From the NCBI GenBank assembly GCA_905331475.1, contig CAJNYU010001440.1:1-64000 (forward strand): 64,000 nt of DNA, given 5' to 3'. Shown piece after piece: positions 48,383 to 61,278 of this stretch. The notes under the pieces are model-generated. The model did no database searches. It was not told the origin of the DNA and saw only the letters and a program-made list of their open reading frames with translations. Source of the stretch: Rotaria socialis. Lineage: Eukaryota; Rotifera; Eurotatoria; Philodinida; Philodinidae. Positions within the stretch are counted from its first letter, which is position 1. Each line of letters begins with the position of its first letter. The position numbers and the translations under genes were made by a program.

Positions 48383-51086
48383 ATTGTGATGTTTTTCAAA
48401 GGAAACAATTGTTCAGGCACCACGATAAAAAAAGACTAAATATGCCTTTATAAACGACTAGAAGACATCCAAAAACAAAATAAAAGAGAGAAAGAGAGCG
48501 ATGAAGAAGAACTGGGGAAAAGCGTTTGAGACAAACAAACTACAAAGTCATCAATAATCTATTTTTTGAATTATCTGTGCACCCATGCACACGTGCGATC
48601 AATCTTGATGACGACGTTGTTGGTTTGATTCAAGAGGAGTAAAGAACCGCATGAAAATCTTCAGCATTGATAAATATGAGGCATGACATGATAAAAATAC
48701 TAAAAATATTCATGGTTTTATAGTTAATATGTAGAAGCACAGTTCTTTCTTCTTCTGTCTATCGAATAAAAAACTCTTTAGTATGAACTAACATGTGATA
48801 GCCTTTTTTCTTTCATCTAATACTTCTATAATATGCAAATTGAGGAAAGCATTATTAATAACGATGAAAGAGACTGCAAGCAAGCTAATGACAATTGTAA
48901 TCCTTTATCCTCAGCATCAGTTGACAACATGTTTTCGCCTTGCTTAGCCAATATAAAAAACACTCGTGCTTATCAACACGATTTATCTTCATATAACTAC
49001 GATCGTAAATTGCTACATGGCTTTATTTTCGCCATCGGATGTAAGTTCTTGATGGCATCATCAACTTTCCGACGAACTTTCATTATAAAATGTATACTTG
49101 CTGAATACAATAAAAAATAAAGTCAAAATATTTTCTTCATCTTCATGTGACATATTTCTTCATTCAATATAAATATAGATTATAAGAGACTGACCTGTGT
49201 TCTATTGTAAAGGTGCGTGAAATCAATTGCGTGAATAATACAATCAAATTGTTCGAAATGAGAAAACCGTGTTTGTTTGAAATATTTTGATATTTATCAG
49301 GTGTAACCATAGAACGTGATGAGTGCAAATTATTACTCAAGACTTTAATATGAAAAATACCGTTTGCGTTGGGTCTGAATATATATCAAAGTAGAACTAT
49401 CTTTTACAACAATACTTAGTTGAAATAAAAGCACAATTGGTTGCGTTTACACTTTATGTTTTACATTTGGGAATATTTTATGATCCTATTATAACATTGA
49501 TGATAATCATATTTTTTTGGTTTATTGGTACAATATAGTTTTCTGTGAAGCATAACATTTTTATGTTCTACGAAATATTTGTCTACCGGGAAACATATTT
49601 GTCATCACATGAAACACTTCAAAGATATCTACGAGAAATTTTATTGAAAAGATAAGAAATCTAATTTCTGGGTAATATTTTGAATTCCATTGGAAACTAT
49701 TCTATGCAGGTATTTATTATGTCTGCAGTCATGTGATAGTTTGTCTAGAAATGTTATTAAAATTGCTTTGAAATGGAATATATAATTTTCTATTTTTTAA
49801 TACAATAAAGATGAACATCGGTAATGTTTCAATAAGACAAAAAAAGAAAGACCTGATATAACACGTTCATAATGTTCATATCTTAAATTTTCCATTATTA
49901 GACTCTCTAAGAAATATAATTATTTACAACAGCGAATATTTCAATTCAAATTCGAAGAAGTTTATTTGGTGGTGAAGTACGAGGTCTGCTCTTTTAATAT
50001 TTATTTATCTTCAATATGCCGACTATTATTAATTCTCAATTATTCTCTTTGCAATTATTTTACGTTTGAATAGCCTTTAATCGCTGCATATTATTAAGTA
50101 ATTATCATGTCAGATATATCAAGAGTCCGAACGTTTATTTGATTAATTTGCAATAATGGACTTCTTCTAAAGTCGAACTCCATTTTTATTAATAAAAATC
50201 ATACAAGGAATTCTCAAAATATGTAATATAAATATCATTTTAATACTTGAAAAGTCAATCGGGTACGTATAAAAAGGATGATGGACTTGCCAATTACAGA
50301 ATCTAATTTTTATGTTGTTGACAACATGTTGATAAATCTTTTCTTAGCATTGATGAGCCATGTCAATCCATCAAAAGTAAGAGGAAACATTTTTTTTATC
50401 ATTAGTAACGAGAAGATTTTTAACAAAGAATCTTTATAATATTGAATCATTCAATATTTTATGTATATCATTTATGAATAGTGTCGTCGAAAGCTGCTGA
50501 TATCAGATTTGGATTAGTTATTGTTTCATCAACGAAAACAAACGTGGTTCATCATAGACATATGGTTTACTAATGATCTAAGAAGATAATATACTCCAGT
50601 CAAGTCATCATCTGTCTTTTTCATATTACATCATCTCGTTTCTGACATTCTTCTGCTTTGTGTATAGGAGAGAATCTAACGACACATCAGGATTACATAT
50701 CGCCAATTTGTGGGTATGATAGAAGCGGGGTCGATATACGTATATATATGTTCGTTTAAGCTCATGAAATGTCTACTGTGACTGACATAATCTTTGTAAT
50801 TATTCTTTTTTTTCCTATTTTATGTGTTAAAGATATATGTATATATGCCAACAAAGGAAACTTATGGTTATGTGTTCACTAATAGTGGACAAGCCATTAT
50901 GCTTCTTTTTCTTTCTTTCTCACAGTCTCTCTCTCTCTCTTTCTCTTTTCCTCTTCTTCTAGACTATTTATACATCAGTAATATGACATCGCGTTGTCTA
51001 TGTTTGTTCAACAGTACGAGTGAACCATACATAAAGAAGGTCTTCATCGTATCAGCGTTATTTATATCATTATTCTCCACACAAAC
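48383..51086. other. Upstream region of the channel gene, no firm gene
   Basis: A plus-strand frame at 48833-49120 (MQIEESIINNDERDCKQ, 95 residues) is possible but has no similarity or splice support. The rest is AT-rich with a CT-rich tract at about 50930-50960. Promoters of the longest channel transcript are expected at the left end. Confidence 0.3.
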
Positions 51087-51581
51087 ATGACAATTTACAC
51101 ATCACGGTTGGTCGTTATTCCTAACTATGGTAATCGTCTACGATTAAATTCATCATCGAATTCATCGTACAGTTTTCAACATGAACGATTTCGTTCAACT
51201 CTTATCGTACTACCGAATTCAAATAGAAAACGATTTATAGAAGGTATTGAAGTTCAATGTGGAAGTTTTATTAATGATCAAAACTATCAAAATAATAATA
51301 ATAACAATAATAGTAATCATAATCGTTTGGAATCGGTATCGTCTGTAGGCTCAACAAGTGATGTATTTAGTGCTGATGAATCCATATGTGAATATCATCC
51401 AATAAAAAACCCTCGCATAGTTGGTCAATCGTATTTCGATGTTCGACATCGTCTCTTGGCTAAATCAAATTTATTCGCATATACTTTAAAAGATGATACG
51501 GATATTGATGATAATGATAGTTTCTGTTGTTCATCTACAGGATATTCGTATCACCTTGGAAACTATCATCAGACGAAATAA
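51087..51581 (+). CDS. Uncharacterised single-exon protein
   Basis: An open frame of 164 residues starts MTIYTSRLVVIPNYGNR. It has clear coding character: few strand-symmetric open frames, a Ser-rich segment, a poly-Asn run (about residues 69-75), then VSSVGSTSDVFSADESICEY and an acidic stretch DDTDIDDNDSF. There is no signal peptide or membrane segment. An AATAAA-like signal follows at about 51746. I do not recognise a family. The Ser/Asp-rich low-complexity character suggests a mostly disordered protein. An upstream CT-rich tract could be part of its promoter or a 5' UTR intron. Confidence 0.5.
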   Translation: MTIYTSRLVVIPNYGNRLRLNSSSNSSYSFQHERFRSTLIVLPNSNRKRFIEGIEVQCGSFINDQNYQNNNNNNNSNHNRLESVSSVGSTSDVFSADESICEYHPIKNPRIVGQSYFDVRHRLLAKSNLFAYTLKDDTDIDDNDSFCCSSTGYSYHLGNYHQTK

Positions 51582-52263
51582 TATTTACAAGCATCATCTT
51601 GAACATTTATATTGAGTTTATCATCTCAGGTAAATTCAAATATGCTATCAACATTTTTTTCATCTATTTACAGCAATCTTCGACGATGCAATTGAGTGAA
51701 ACTCTTGATAGTAATAGATTTTCTTATGTTTGATTTCTTTCATTGAATAAACATGTGCGTGCAAATACGTGGCTATGATTTGATGTTGACGAATGATGAA
51801 TTCTCTTAGTTTCCTCAAATAACGGCGAAACAAACAATATAATTCTATTTGTAATAAAAATTCATCAATTGTTTGCTTTTAAATTTTATCAAGAAAAGCT
51901 TACGTTTCAAGGGCATTTTATTATTCACACTTATTATTCACCAATAGTATAAGAAATATTTTTATATTTTAAAAAATGACATGAAAATTTTCTCTTTAGA
52001 AACAGAAGAATAAATAATATTTCTATTTTTTTCTTCTTTTAATATTTTCAAGCGTGATTTCCATAATTGCCATTAAAATACTAATGGCAATGAAATGAAC
52101 TGTCTTATTCATTATTCAACAGACGAATTAGTGTGGTATCCTTCTTTATTTTATTAACTTCAGAAAAAAAGACATTCGCTAAGTTTTCAGTTTGTCAGCA
52201 CTGAAGAACACAACAGATGGATGAAAAACAAAACAAAATAAAATGTCAATGTATTTTGTTGTT
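51582..52263. other. Intergenic, no gene seen
   Basis: AT-rich stretch between convergent genes. It contains the likely polyadenylation region of the upstream plus-strand gene. Confidence 0.4.
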
Positions 52264-53244
52264 TTAAACGTTTGGAGCAAGCATGTTACGAATATGTGGA
52301 TCATTTTTGCATCTAATAGAAAAATAACAATAGTTGGCGCAAAATACAATGCAAATACATGAAAACTATACCCTGCAATGAATTCAGCTTTGCTCAATTT
52401 CTTGTCACCACTGGCATCGACCTTTTTGATGATTTCTGCAGCACGATGTTTTGGATCGTTATCGCCTTTACGATCGGTTGTGCCAGTAAGGTCATACTAA
52501 AAAAATGAGGAAGAAAGTTTTATTCCTTTGAATAGAAGCAAAATTTTACTATAGCCGAAATTAATTTTGTTAGCTCCTTTAAATCAACTTGTCCATCGCC
52601 AGAAATATCATACCTAGATACGAACAAAAGGGCCTATTAGGTAAATCAAAGATATTTTGAGAAACTGACATATCGAAAGCAACAGAAAGACGGTCATCAA
52701 TATCACCGTGACTTGTAGCTGAAATGGCTAAAAGAAACTCGTCGAAATCGATTGAGCCATCGCCATTGGCATCAAATGTGTCAAAAGCATATCTAAAAAA
52801 TATAGAATTTCATGCTTGAATAAAATTTACTTGATAGAGTTATACTTGCAAAAATTGTCGGCTTTGCCAGTTGGATAAAATTGTTTGTAAACTGCAGTAA
52901 ATTGCTTCTTGTCAAGTTTACCATTAGGACAATCACGCAAAAATCCCTAATATCATAGTTAAGGAATAAAAAAATAAGGCATTTACTATGAATTTTGCTA
53001 ACCTCATGCCAATCTCGTATTTCTATAGATCACAAAGCAAATTAGAAACGGATTAACAAAAAAAGATGACAACAACGAAAGTTACCTTGCTCGGAATATT
53101 TGGTATTTGTTTTGAGTAAAGTAATACCTGAGATTGATGAAAGCAGAAAAATGAAACTTTCAAATAAAGCAGTTAAAATTACTAACGCTGCGGAGTTAAT
53201 TCTGTCGGTCCAGCCGTTGATTTTTTGCCGTGTTCATTACCCAT
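52264..53244 (-). CDS. Neuronal calcium sensor paralog 1
   Basis: A spliced gene of eight short exons encodes about 195 residues, the usual NCS length. It starts MGNEHGKKSTAG, with Gly2 available for N-myristoylation although residue 6 is Gly rather than Ser. The cryptic first EF-hand shows the NCS hallmark RDCPNGKL. EF2 is DANGDGSIDFDE, EF3 is DISGDGQVDLKE, and both have full ligand sets. EF4 is DASGDKKLSKAE, with Lys replacing the usual Gly at position 6, so calcium binding there may be weak. The C-terminus is RNMLAPNV. Expected role: a calcium-dependent membrane switch regulating kinases, receptors or channels. It is the leftmost and most diverged of five tandem minus-strand copies. Confidence 0.9.
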
Positions 53245-55323
53245 GTTTATTGAAGATTCTTAGTGAATAGCGATAGAAAATAAAAATCTGAAAAAATGCC
53301 AGTGCTTTAAATATTCTCCAAGAATTTATGCACGTCGACAGGCATGTTCATGGTATTTATAGAAAGAAGGTAAAAAAAAAAAATAAATCACAGCCGAGCT
53401 AGAGTAAACATGCGATATATTTCAAGTGCTTATGTTGCTGCGCAACATTCACATGATGAATCGCCTAATGAATGTGCCGACTAGTAGGTTTTTGGTTTAC
53501 AGGTGTAGGATCGCACAATAAAATCAAAAAATCTAATCATGTCAGCATAAAAAAAAAACATCTAGGGAAAGAAATGAAAGTCTGAAAAAAAATAACGTTC
53601 GTTTTCTTCTTATATTGTGGCCTTGAGAAGCACTATGAAAGAAAATTATTTTATTTTCACTTCTTACTACCTCCAGGTATTTTTTCTACTAGCATTTCTT
53701 GAACAAATAATACATCAATTTGCAATATTCCACTTCACAAATTGATAGCGAAAGTTTTTTTTATAATGAAAGTAACAATTTGCTTTATTTTTAGTCTAAG
53801 CTTAAAAAGCATCCGCCACGTCGTGCTGCTTGAAACATTCTTTGTTTACAATAAGGTAGATGCAATATTGCACGTGAATGAATCTTTCAGAAAAATTGAT
53901 CAAATATCTCAGAACACAAATCAATCATCCTATTGGTGAAGACACGTATCCAAAACAGTCATTCTATTTATGGACTAGCTGAAGATAGAAAAGAAACGCC
54001 AAGCAGAATATCTAATATCAGTAAGCTATATCAGATATAGATTACTATCAATTTTTCTCTTGTGGCTATGTGCAGAATGACGTCTGTGATTAGAATAATT
54101 TATGTTTTTGATATTGTTCTATTGATGAATCATGCTGACATCGGTACTGACAGAATATTCTTAGGTTATGTGCTACTTCATATATAAAACATTTTGAGGT
54201 CGAGCTATTGAAAGACGATAGAAAAAAATTATTATTGAAAATAAAATTTTGTGAACAGATAAATTCTGTCATTTTGAAACTATTATTAAGTACGCTTAAT
54301 GTTTTCAAGGATGCACTAAAAAAAAGAATAATAAAATAACTTCGATTTATGTCGCACGCAACGTAGTTTTCTTTTATAGTTTAAGTTATACTTATTTAAA
54401 AGATCTATTATGATCACAACCATTATAAAAAAAACTCATTGTATGAATATAGACAGGATTTTTTTGAATAGAAATTGGTTTCATTAATATGAATTTGGCT
54501 AAATGAGTAATAATAGTTAGCCTTCATTTCTTCTGAATATCTAAATGATGATCAAAAATGCATAAGAAAATATCCAAAAATATATTTCGTTTTCTACATA
54601 TTCCCATTGGATGTGTTAGAATTCTCTTGCTGAAATAAAAAATATACGCATTGAATAGGCTCTTACAGCAATGAAAATGTTTTCGATTCTTCCAGAAGTT
54701 TTATTTCTCAAGTAAAAATGAAGGTTAAAATGAATACATCAAGCTGATATGATGCTTGAAATATATAGTCAAGCTATTGTATTTCACATGTCTCTTACAT
54801 AGCTATCATGATTATTAATAGATCTTGATCATAAGTAATGATTCAGCTGTCATGAAAATCATGACAACAATAAATTGCAATATCATACAAAGAGCGTTTA
54901 TCATCGGTAGTATTGTTCGATTGTTGTTTGCCGATTCAACAGGCTATTGAATCTATAGAAGTGATTTAAGAGTATGTTTGAATTGTTTTTTCGACCTCTT
55001 CACTTAGATATTTCATGAGCGAAATTTGATTTTAAGTGATCTTAAAAATTGATTCAGATTATTTTTTTTAAAATAAATGGACCAAGTCTCTTTTTTATGA
55101 CACTGATATCTATTGTATTGCACGTTGTTCTTTTTCATCTCTGTCTCAAACGTTTCTATTAAATTGATAGTTTTAATTGTTAATAAAAATTTTCTCTTGC
55201 TAAATTTATTTCATTTTTAAATATTATTTCTTCCGATCTGTTAGTATTCTATCTACTGTTTATTTGCTGATTAATAAGAAAATTAAGATGAATATTGTTT
55301 GTGTCCGACGATATATTCTGTGT
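53245..55323. other. Intergenic between NCS copies 1 and 2
   Basis: AT-rich, no exon recognised. The right part of the spacer is expected to hold the 3' end of copy 2 and the left part the promoter of copy 1. Confidence 0.4.
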
Positions 55324-56298
55324 TTAAACATTGGGAGCAAGTAATTTTCGAATGTGTGGATCATTTTTGCATCTAATTAAACATAAAACAACAGTATAAC
55401 GAATAGAATGAAACTAAAATATACCCAGCAATGAAATCGGCTTTCGATATTTTTTTATCACCCTCAGCATCAATTTGTCCTATTATTTGTGCAGCACGTT
55501 TTTTTGGATCATTTTCACCTTTACGATCAGTTTCACCGACGAGATCATACTGAAAAGAAAAACAGACAATATTTTATTCCTAGATGAACAATCGAAAGTT
55601 TACCATAGCAGAAATCATTTTAGACAATTCACCATTATCAATGTTTCCATCATTCGAAATATCGTACCTTAATATATATCCTAAGTCATAATCAAAATAA
55701 AGATAGTTGAAAAACTTACATATCAAAAGCAACAGCAAGACGTTCATCGAGATCATGGCTATTTGTGGCTGAAATGGCTAAGAGAAATTCTTCAAAATTA
55801 ATCGAACCATCGTGATTAGCATCGAATGTATCAAAAGCATATCTAGAAATGGAAAAGTTAATGAATCGTTTCGAATTAAAACAGTAATGTTATCTACTTG
55901 CAAAATGTTTCTGGTTTTCCAGTTGGATAGAATTGCTTGTAGACTTCAATAAATTTTTTCTTATCAAGTCGACCATTTGGACAATCACGAATGAAACCCT
56001 ACAAAACGTAAGACATTTCACATGTAAATCAACATTCAGTTTCATTCAACGAACCGCATGCCACTCTCGAATTTCTGTATTATAGAAAAATAGACAAACA
56101 TGAATGATTAAAATCAAGAGGGCAAAGAAGTTACAAGTATTTATCTATACCTTGGTCGCTATAATCAGTATTGGCTTTAAGTAAAGCGAATTCTAAAATG
56201 ACAATTTAAAACAAAATTCGTTTCGGAATGTATAAGCAAATAAACAAACGTTTATCGGTGAGTTCAGTCGATGATGTCTTGGGTTGTTTGTTGCCCAT
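55324..56298 (-). CDS. Neuronal calcium sensor paralog 2
   Basis: It has the same exon layout as copy 1, with all splice sites GT-AG and an open frame throughout. It starts MGNKQPKTSSTELTDK (Gly2 present). The cryptic EF1 has RDCPNGRL. EF2 is DANHDGSINFEE, EF3 is DISNDGNIDNGE and EF4 is DAEGDKKISKAD. It ends RKLLAPNV. EF2 and EF3 keep the acidic ligands; EF4 again lacks Gly at loop position 6. It is probably functional. The upstream sequence around the start is nearly identical to copy 3, marking a recent duplication. Confidence 0.9.
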
Positions 56299-57771
56299 GG
56301 TTGCTTTTATTTATCGAACGAATACTAAGCCCACACAGAAAAATCTAAAACAAAAATCGCAAGTGCAGCGTTTTGTGTGTACATGAAAAATGAATACGGT
56401 TACCGATTGATTCACGATAATATATACAAAGCGAAGAGAGAGGAAACGCGAAATCACCTTGAATACCTGTTATTATATGTATACAGTGAAAAAGTGAGAG
56501 ACAAAAACAACAACAAAGAGAACTGAATTATACGGATGAGCAACCATGATATATTTTTAAGTAGCAATAAATCATCTCTTGAATATATCAGCTACTATTT
56601 TGATAAGCTCGTTTGATGATAAAATTTCATGCTTGGCTCTGATTAATCATTTGTCATACAGTAGTTTATCTGTTGAAATTTATTGTTTTTAAATCTTGCA
56701 TATTCTATTCTGATATTTGACATTGTTCAATTCTCTGTTGTCAGTTTAATTTTATCGGGAGTAACATATTTGATCAATAGGAAACAGTGATTTTAAGAGC
56801 TAAACAAATAAGAGTAAAGAGAGAAAGAAAATGATTAAGTGGTTGTACCAAAATAGAGTATTTAGTCTTAACTGCTGGTGCGTAATATTTTTGTTTTCTC
56901 ACCCATGGGAACTAGTTTATGCTGATGGTGTTAATTCGCAGTAAATGTATTCGTTCAAGTTTAGGAAAACTTAAATCGAAACGAATCGAAAAATGCATTT
57001 TTAAAAACTCCAATACGACCAACTAAATAGTCGTTCTAACAACCTGTTTCTTCTATGAGAAAGTATTTTTATATATTATGCATTTAACGATATCAATTTT
57101 TGGGCTTTAATGCTGTTTAAAATGTGAATTCTCATTCAATATTAAAGTTTCTTGTTTTTTCACTCTATTTTCTCCATTTACACAAATAAATTTATAGATA
57201 AATTACTTTCATACTGTTCAATTTGCATCTCTCCCATCTTTGTTACTTGCTTACAACTCGATAATGACGAGGAAGTTAACGAAAACGAGCTTAGAATAAA
57301 TCATACTTTTGATAGTAGTAAAAAGAATGATTCAATTCTTAGTTATCCAGGTTGATGACTACAGTTACCTTTAAATTTCTGGTCTTAGTTTTAAAATCAG
57401 ACGAATTTTCACATCGAGATACCACACGTTACACTAATTAAATTTAAAATAATTATTAATATCAAACTAAACGAAACGAAGAGAATTAAATAATGGCAAA
57501 AATCTCCACCCTCTTTAAAACAAAAAAGAACCGCAATTCTATACTGTTTCTCATGCAGATCTTTTTATATAAAAACGAGTATCCAGATCAGTTAAAATTA
57601 ATTAACACGACGATGTACTGCCGATAGTTTTATTTTGATAGAAAAACAAAAAACGTTTTCATGTTTTCTTTCTTGACTTCTCGAGTATTTCTAGTTTTCT
57701 TTTATCGCACGAAATCTACACGCAATTTATTTTTAGTAAAAATTAAATGAACAGATTACAAAAAAAAAAGT
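56299..57771. other. Intergenic between NCS copies 2 and 3
   Basis: No gene was recognised. A short plus-strand frame at 57152-57355 has no support. The stretch at about 56550-56760 resembles 59030-59180 and 60850-61000, so the spacer was duplicated together with the genes. Confidence 0.4.
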
Positions 57772-58772
57772 TCAAATGTTTGGAGCAAGTAGTTTACGAA
57801 TAACAGCATCGTTTTTACATCTAATAAAATGAAGAAAAGAAACAACGTGAAATGTGCATAATAACATTCTTATTAAAGAAACAAACCCTGCAATGAATTC
57901 AGCTTTGCTCAGTTTTTTGTCGCCGCTTATATCTAGTTTTGCTATAATATTCGCAGCGCGTTTCTTGGGGTCTCTATCACCAGTACGATCGGATTCACCG
58001 ACAAGATCATACTGTACGAAGTAAAAGAAAAACAGAATTTCTTTGAGCTGCAGGATTCAATACAAAATGTACCATCGCTGTAAGTAATTTAGTGAGCTCC
58101 TTGAGATCAATTTGTCCATCATTGGATATGTCGAACCTAAATATCAATGAAACAGATAACAAAAATCGATTAATTTAACTCACATTTCAAAAGCAATGGT
58201 CAGACGATCATCAAGATCACCTTGACTGGTAGCTGTGATCGCTAGAAGAAACTCTGAAAAGTCTACCAAACCATCATGATTAGTATCAAATGTAGTAAAA
58301 GCATATCTATATATTAGACGTAACACATCGATTAACAGGTTAAATAACTATTTCAAATATACTCCTACTTGCAGTAATTGTCCGGTTTACCTCTTGGATA
58401 GAACTGTCGATAGATATCAACAAATTTTTTCTTATCAAGTTTACCATTTGGACAATCACGAATAAAACCCTATAAAATATAGGAAGTTCCAGATCTACAT
58501 TAACATTCAGTTGCATTCAACTAACCGCATGCCACTGTCGAATTTCTATATTATAGAAAAATAGACAAAATCAACGATTAAAATCAAGAAGAAGAATAAT
58601 TATCAATATATGTATATCTATACCTTCCTCACTATAGTTAGTATTGGATTTAAGTAAAGCAATTTCTAAAATTTCAATTAAGAGACAAAATTCGTTTCGG
58701 AATATATAAGCAAATAAACAAACGTTTATCGGTGAGCTCAGTCGATGATGTGTTGGGTTGTTTGTTACCCAT
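57772..58772 (-). CDS. Neuronal calcium sensor paralog 3
   Basis: It is open across all exons with the same structure as copy 2. It starts MGNKQPNTSSTELTDK. The cryptic EF1 has RDCPNGKL. EF2 is DTNHDGLVDFSE, EF3 is DISNDGQIDLKE, EF4 is DISGDKKLSKAE and the end is RKLLAPNI. The conserved IRQWHA helix before the cryptic EF1 is intact. It is probably functional. Introns as well as exons are close to copy 4, so copies 3 and 4 are the most recent pair. Confidence 0.9.
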
Positions 58773-59415
58773 GGTTGCTTTTATTTATCGAACGAATAAT
58801 AAACAAATACAGAAAAATCTAAAACAAAAGGTGTATGTGTAACAGGTTGTTCATTTGATTGTTTATGTGTGCATACAAGATGAATAGTGCGTGTCGCTTG
58901 ATTCATGATAATATTTATAAAGCAAAGAGAGAGAAAACACGAAATTACCTGCAATACCTGTTGTGATATGTATACTATGCAGAAATAGGAGAGACAAAAA
59001 ATAGGGAAAAAATGATTTATACGGATGAGTAAACAGGATATGTTTTAGAGTATCGATAAATCACGCCTTGAATACAGCAGCTACTATTTTGGATAGGCTA
59101 GTTTGGTGATAAAATTTGATGCTCGATTTCGATTGATCGATTATTAAACAGCAAATTTGATAACATTCATCATAGAACTCAGAAGTAGTTTTGATACAGT
59201 TATTTCCGTGAAATATCATATAAAGTGTTCAAAAAACGAATACCAGAAATATATGAAAGGAATTTTCAAGCGTTCTAGATTCCATGATGATTCTTCTGTA
59301 AATTACCTCACTTTTTCTATGTTCAATCTATTTTTAGTAAGAACTAAATAAACAGAATACAAAATACTTCGATTTTTTTCTCAAATAACGACGCACTGTT
59401 TCAAAAACAAATGTT
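58773..59415. other. Intergenic between NCS copies 3 and 4
   Basis: A duplicated spacer resembling those left of copies 2 and 4. No gene was recognised. Confidence 0.4.
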
Positions 59416-60623
59416 GAAATGTTGGAAGCAAGTAGTTTACGAATAACAGCATCGCTTTTACATCTAATAGAATGAAGAAAAAAAAGCAAGTTGAACTATG
59501 AACAACAGATCCGTATTAGAAGAACAAACCCCGCAATGAATTCAGCTATGCTCAGTTTTCTCATCACTTACATCAAGTTTTGCTAAAATATTAGCAGCAC
59601 AGTTTTTTGAAGCTCGATCACCTGTACGATCAGTTACACCAACAAGATCATACCGTAGGAAAAAAAGAAAAACAAAATTTCTTTGAACTGCAGGATTCAA
59701 TACAAAATGTACCATCGCTGTAAGTAATGTAGTGAGCTCCTTGAGATCAATTAATTCATCTTTGGAGATATCGTACCTGAATATCAATGAAACAGATAAC
59801 AAAAATCGATTAATTTAACTCACATTTCAAAAGAAACGATCAGACGATCATCAAGATCACCTTGACTGGTAGCTGTCATCTCTAGAAGAAACTCTGAAAA
59901 GTCTACCAAACCATCATGATTAGTATCAAATATAGTAAAAGCATATCTAGATATTAGAAGTAACACATCGATTAATAGGTTAAATAACTATTTCAAATAT
60001 ATTCCTACTTGCAGTAATTGTCTGGTTCGTCACTTGGATAGAATTCTCTATAGATGTCAACGAACTTTTCCTTATCAAGTCGGCCACTTGAGCAATCATG
60101 GATGAAATCCTATAAAATATACGACGTTTCACGCCTACATTAGCATTCAGTTGCATTCAACTAACCGCATGCCACTGTCGAATTTCTATATTATAGAAAA
60201 ATCAATAGTGTCAAACCTGAAACTTCAAGTTTCAAGTTTCAACTTTCAAGTTTGACGTTATTGCTCTGACACTACTGCTTCCCCGGCACCCACATTAAGG
60301 GTACATATGTGTGTGTAGACAAGCGAATCTCCCTTCCCCGGCACCCACACCCTTGAAACTTGAAACTTGAAGTTTCAGTTGAATTCAAGTTTCTCGTTCG
60401 ACATGTATGAGAAAAATAGACAAAAAATGAATGATTAAAATCAAGAAGAAGAATTTTCAATATATGTATATCTATACCTTCCTCACTATACTTAGTATTG
60501 GATTTAAGTAAAGCAATTTCTAAAATGACAGTTAGAAAATATTTCTTAGGGAACGTATGAACGAGCAAACAGACGCCTATCGGCAAGTTCAGTCGATTGG
60601 TTTTTAGCTTGTTTGCAGCCCAC
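59416..60623 (-). pseudogene. Neuronal calcium sensor paralog 4 (decayed)
   Basis: It aligns along its length with copy 3 but is broken in several independent places. The start codon position reads GTG (60621-60623). The acceptor before the YDLVGVTD exon has lost AG. The EF4 region is shifted out of frame (KLDVSDEKTEHS, then stop). The terminal stop is also lost. The CPxG hallmark of the cryptic EF1 is changed to DCSSG. A 207-bp hAT-like MITE sits in an early intron. Intron sequences remain very close to copy 3, so the loss is recent. It is best read as a pseudogene. Confidence 0.9.
60203..60409. mobile_element. hAT-like MITE inside NCS copy 4 intron
   Basis: The sequence interrupts an intron that is continuous in copy 3. 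It starts CAATAGTGTCAAAC and ends CGACATGTATG, which read inward as an imperfect inverted repeat followed by GAAACTT units. The flanks are a perfect 8-bp duplication AGAAAAAT (60195-60202 and 60410-60417). The interior carries two CCCCGGCACCCACA phrases and mirrored AACTTGAA/TTCAAGTT units. Size 207 bp, no coding capacity. Confidence 0.9.
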
Positions 60624-61278
60624 GATTGATTTTATTTATCAAACGACAAACACATAAAATTCGAAACAAAAGTTTCAAGCCGTGCTTATTTTTATGGTTT
60701 ATAAGTACGTACTAGACGAGTACTGTGGATCGATTGATTCATGACAAGATTTATAAAGCTGAGAGAAAGAAAAGACGAAATTAGCTTGAAACCTGGCTTT
60801 TATATGTGTAGTACGCAAAAATGCGTAAGACCAGAAACAAGAAAGAAAACTGATTCATATGGATGAGTAAATAGGATATGTTTTTGGAGTGGCGATAAAT
60901 CATCTGTTGAATACAGCGGATGCTATTTTAATGGGCTCATTTGATGACAAAATTTCAAGTTTGATTTCGATTAATCCTTTGTGAAACAGCAAATTTAATA
61001 ACATTCATCATAGAACTCAGAAGTAGTTTTGGTGCAATAGTTTCTTTGAAATATTATATATTCTATGATACTTCTATTGCAGAATTATTTAATCAACAAA
61101 ACGGTATGTGGCGGATATTTTTATTTCGATAGATAAGCAAAACATGAGGTTGCATTTTTTTCTTTAACTCACCTATGCTATATTCAATCTATTTTTAGTT
61201 AGGATTACATAAACAAAAATACAATATTCTTCGAGTTTGTTGTCCAAGGATAATACGTCTTTATTTAAAAAGAAATGT
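60624..61278. other. Intergenic between NCS copies 4 and 5
   Basis: A duplicated spacer (compare 58900-59400). No gene was recognised. Confidence 0.4.

Noticed and set aside
48833-49120. Small plus-strand gene upstream of the channel
   Set aside because: A 95-residue frame without similarity, signal peptide or splice context; left as unsupported.
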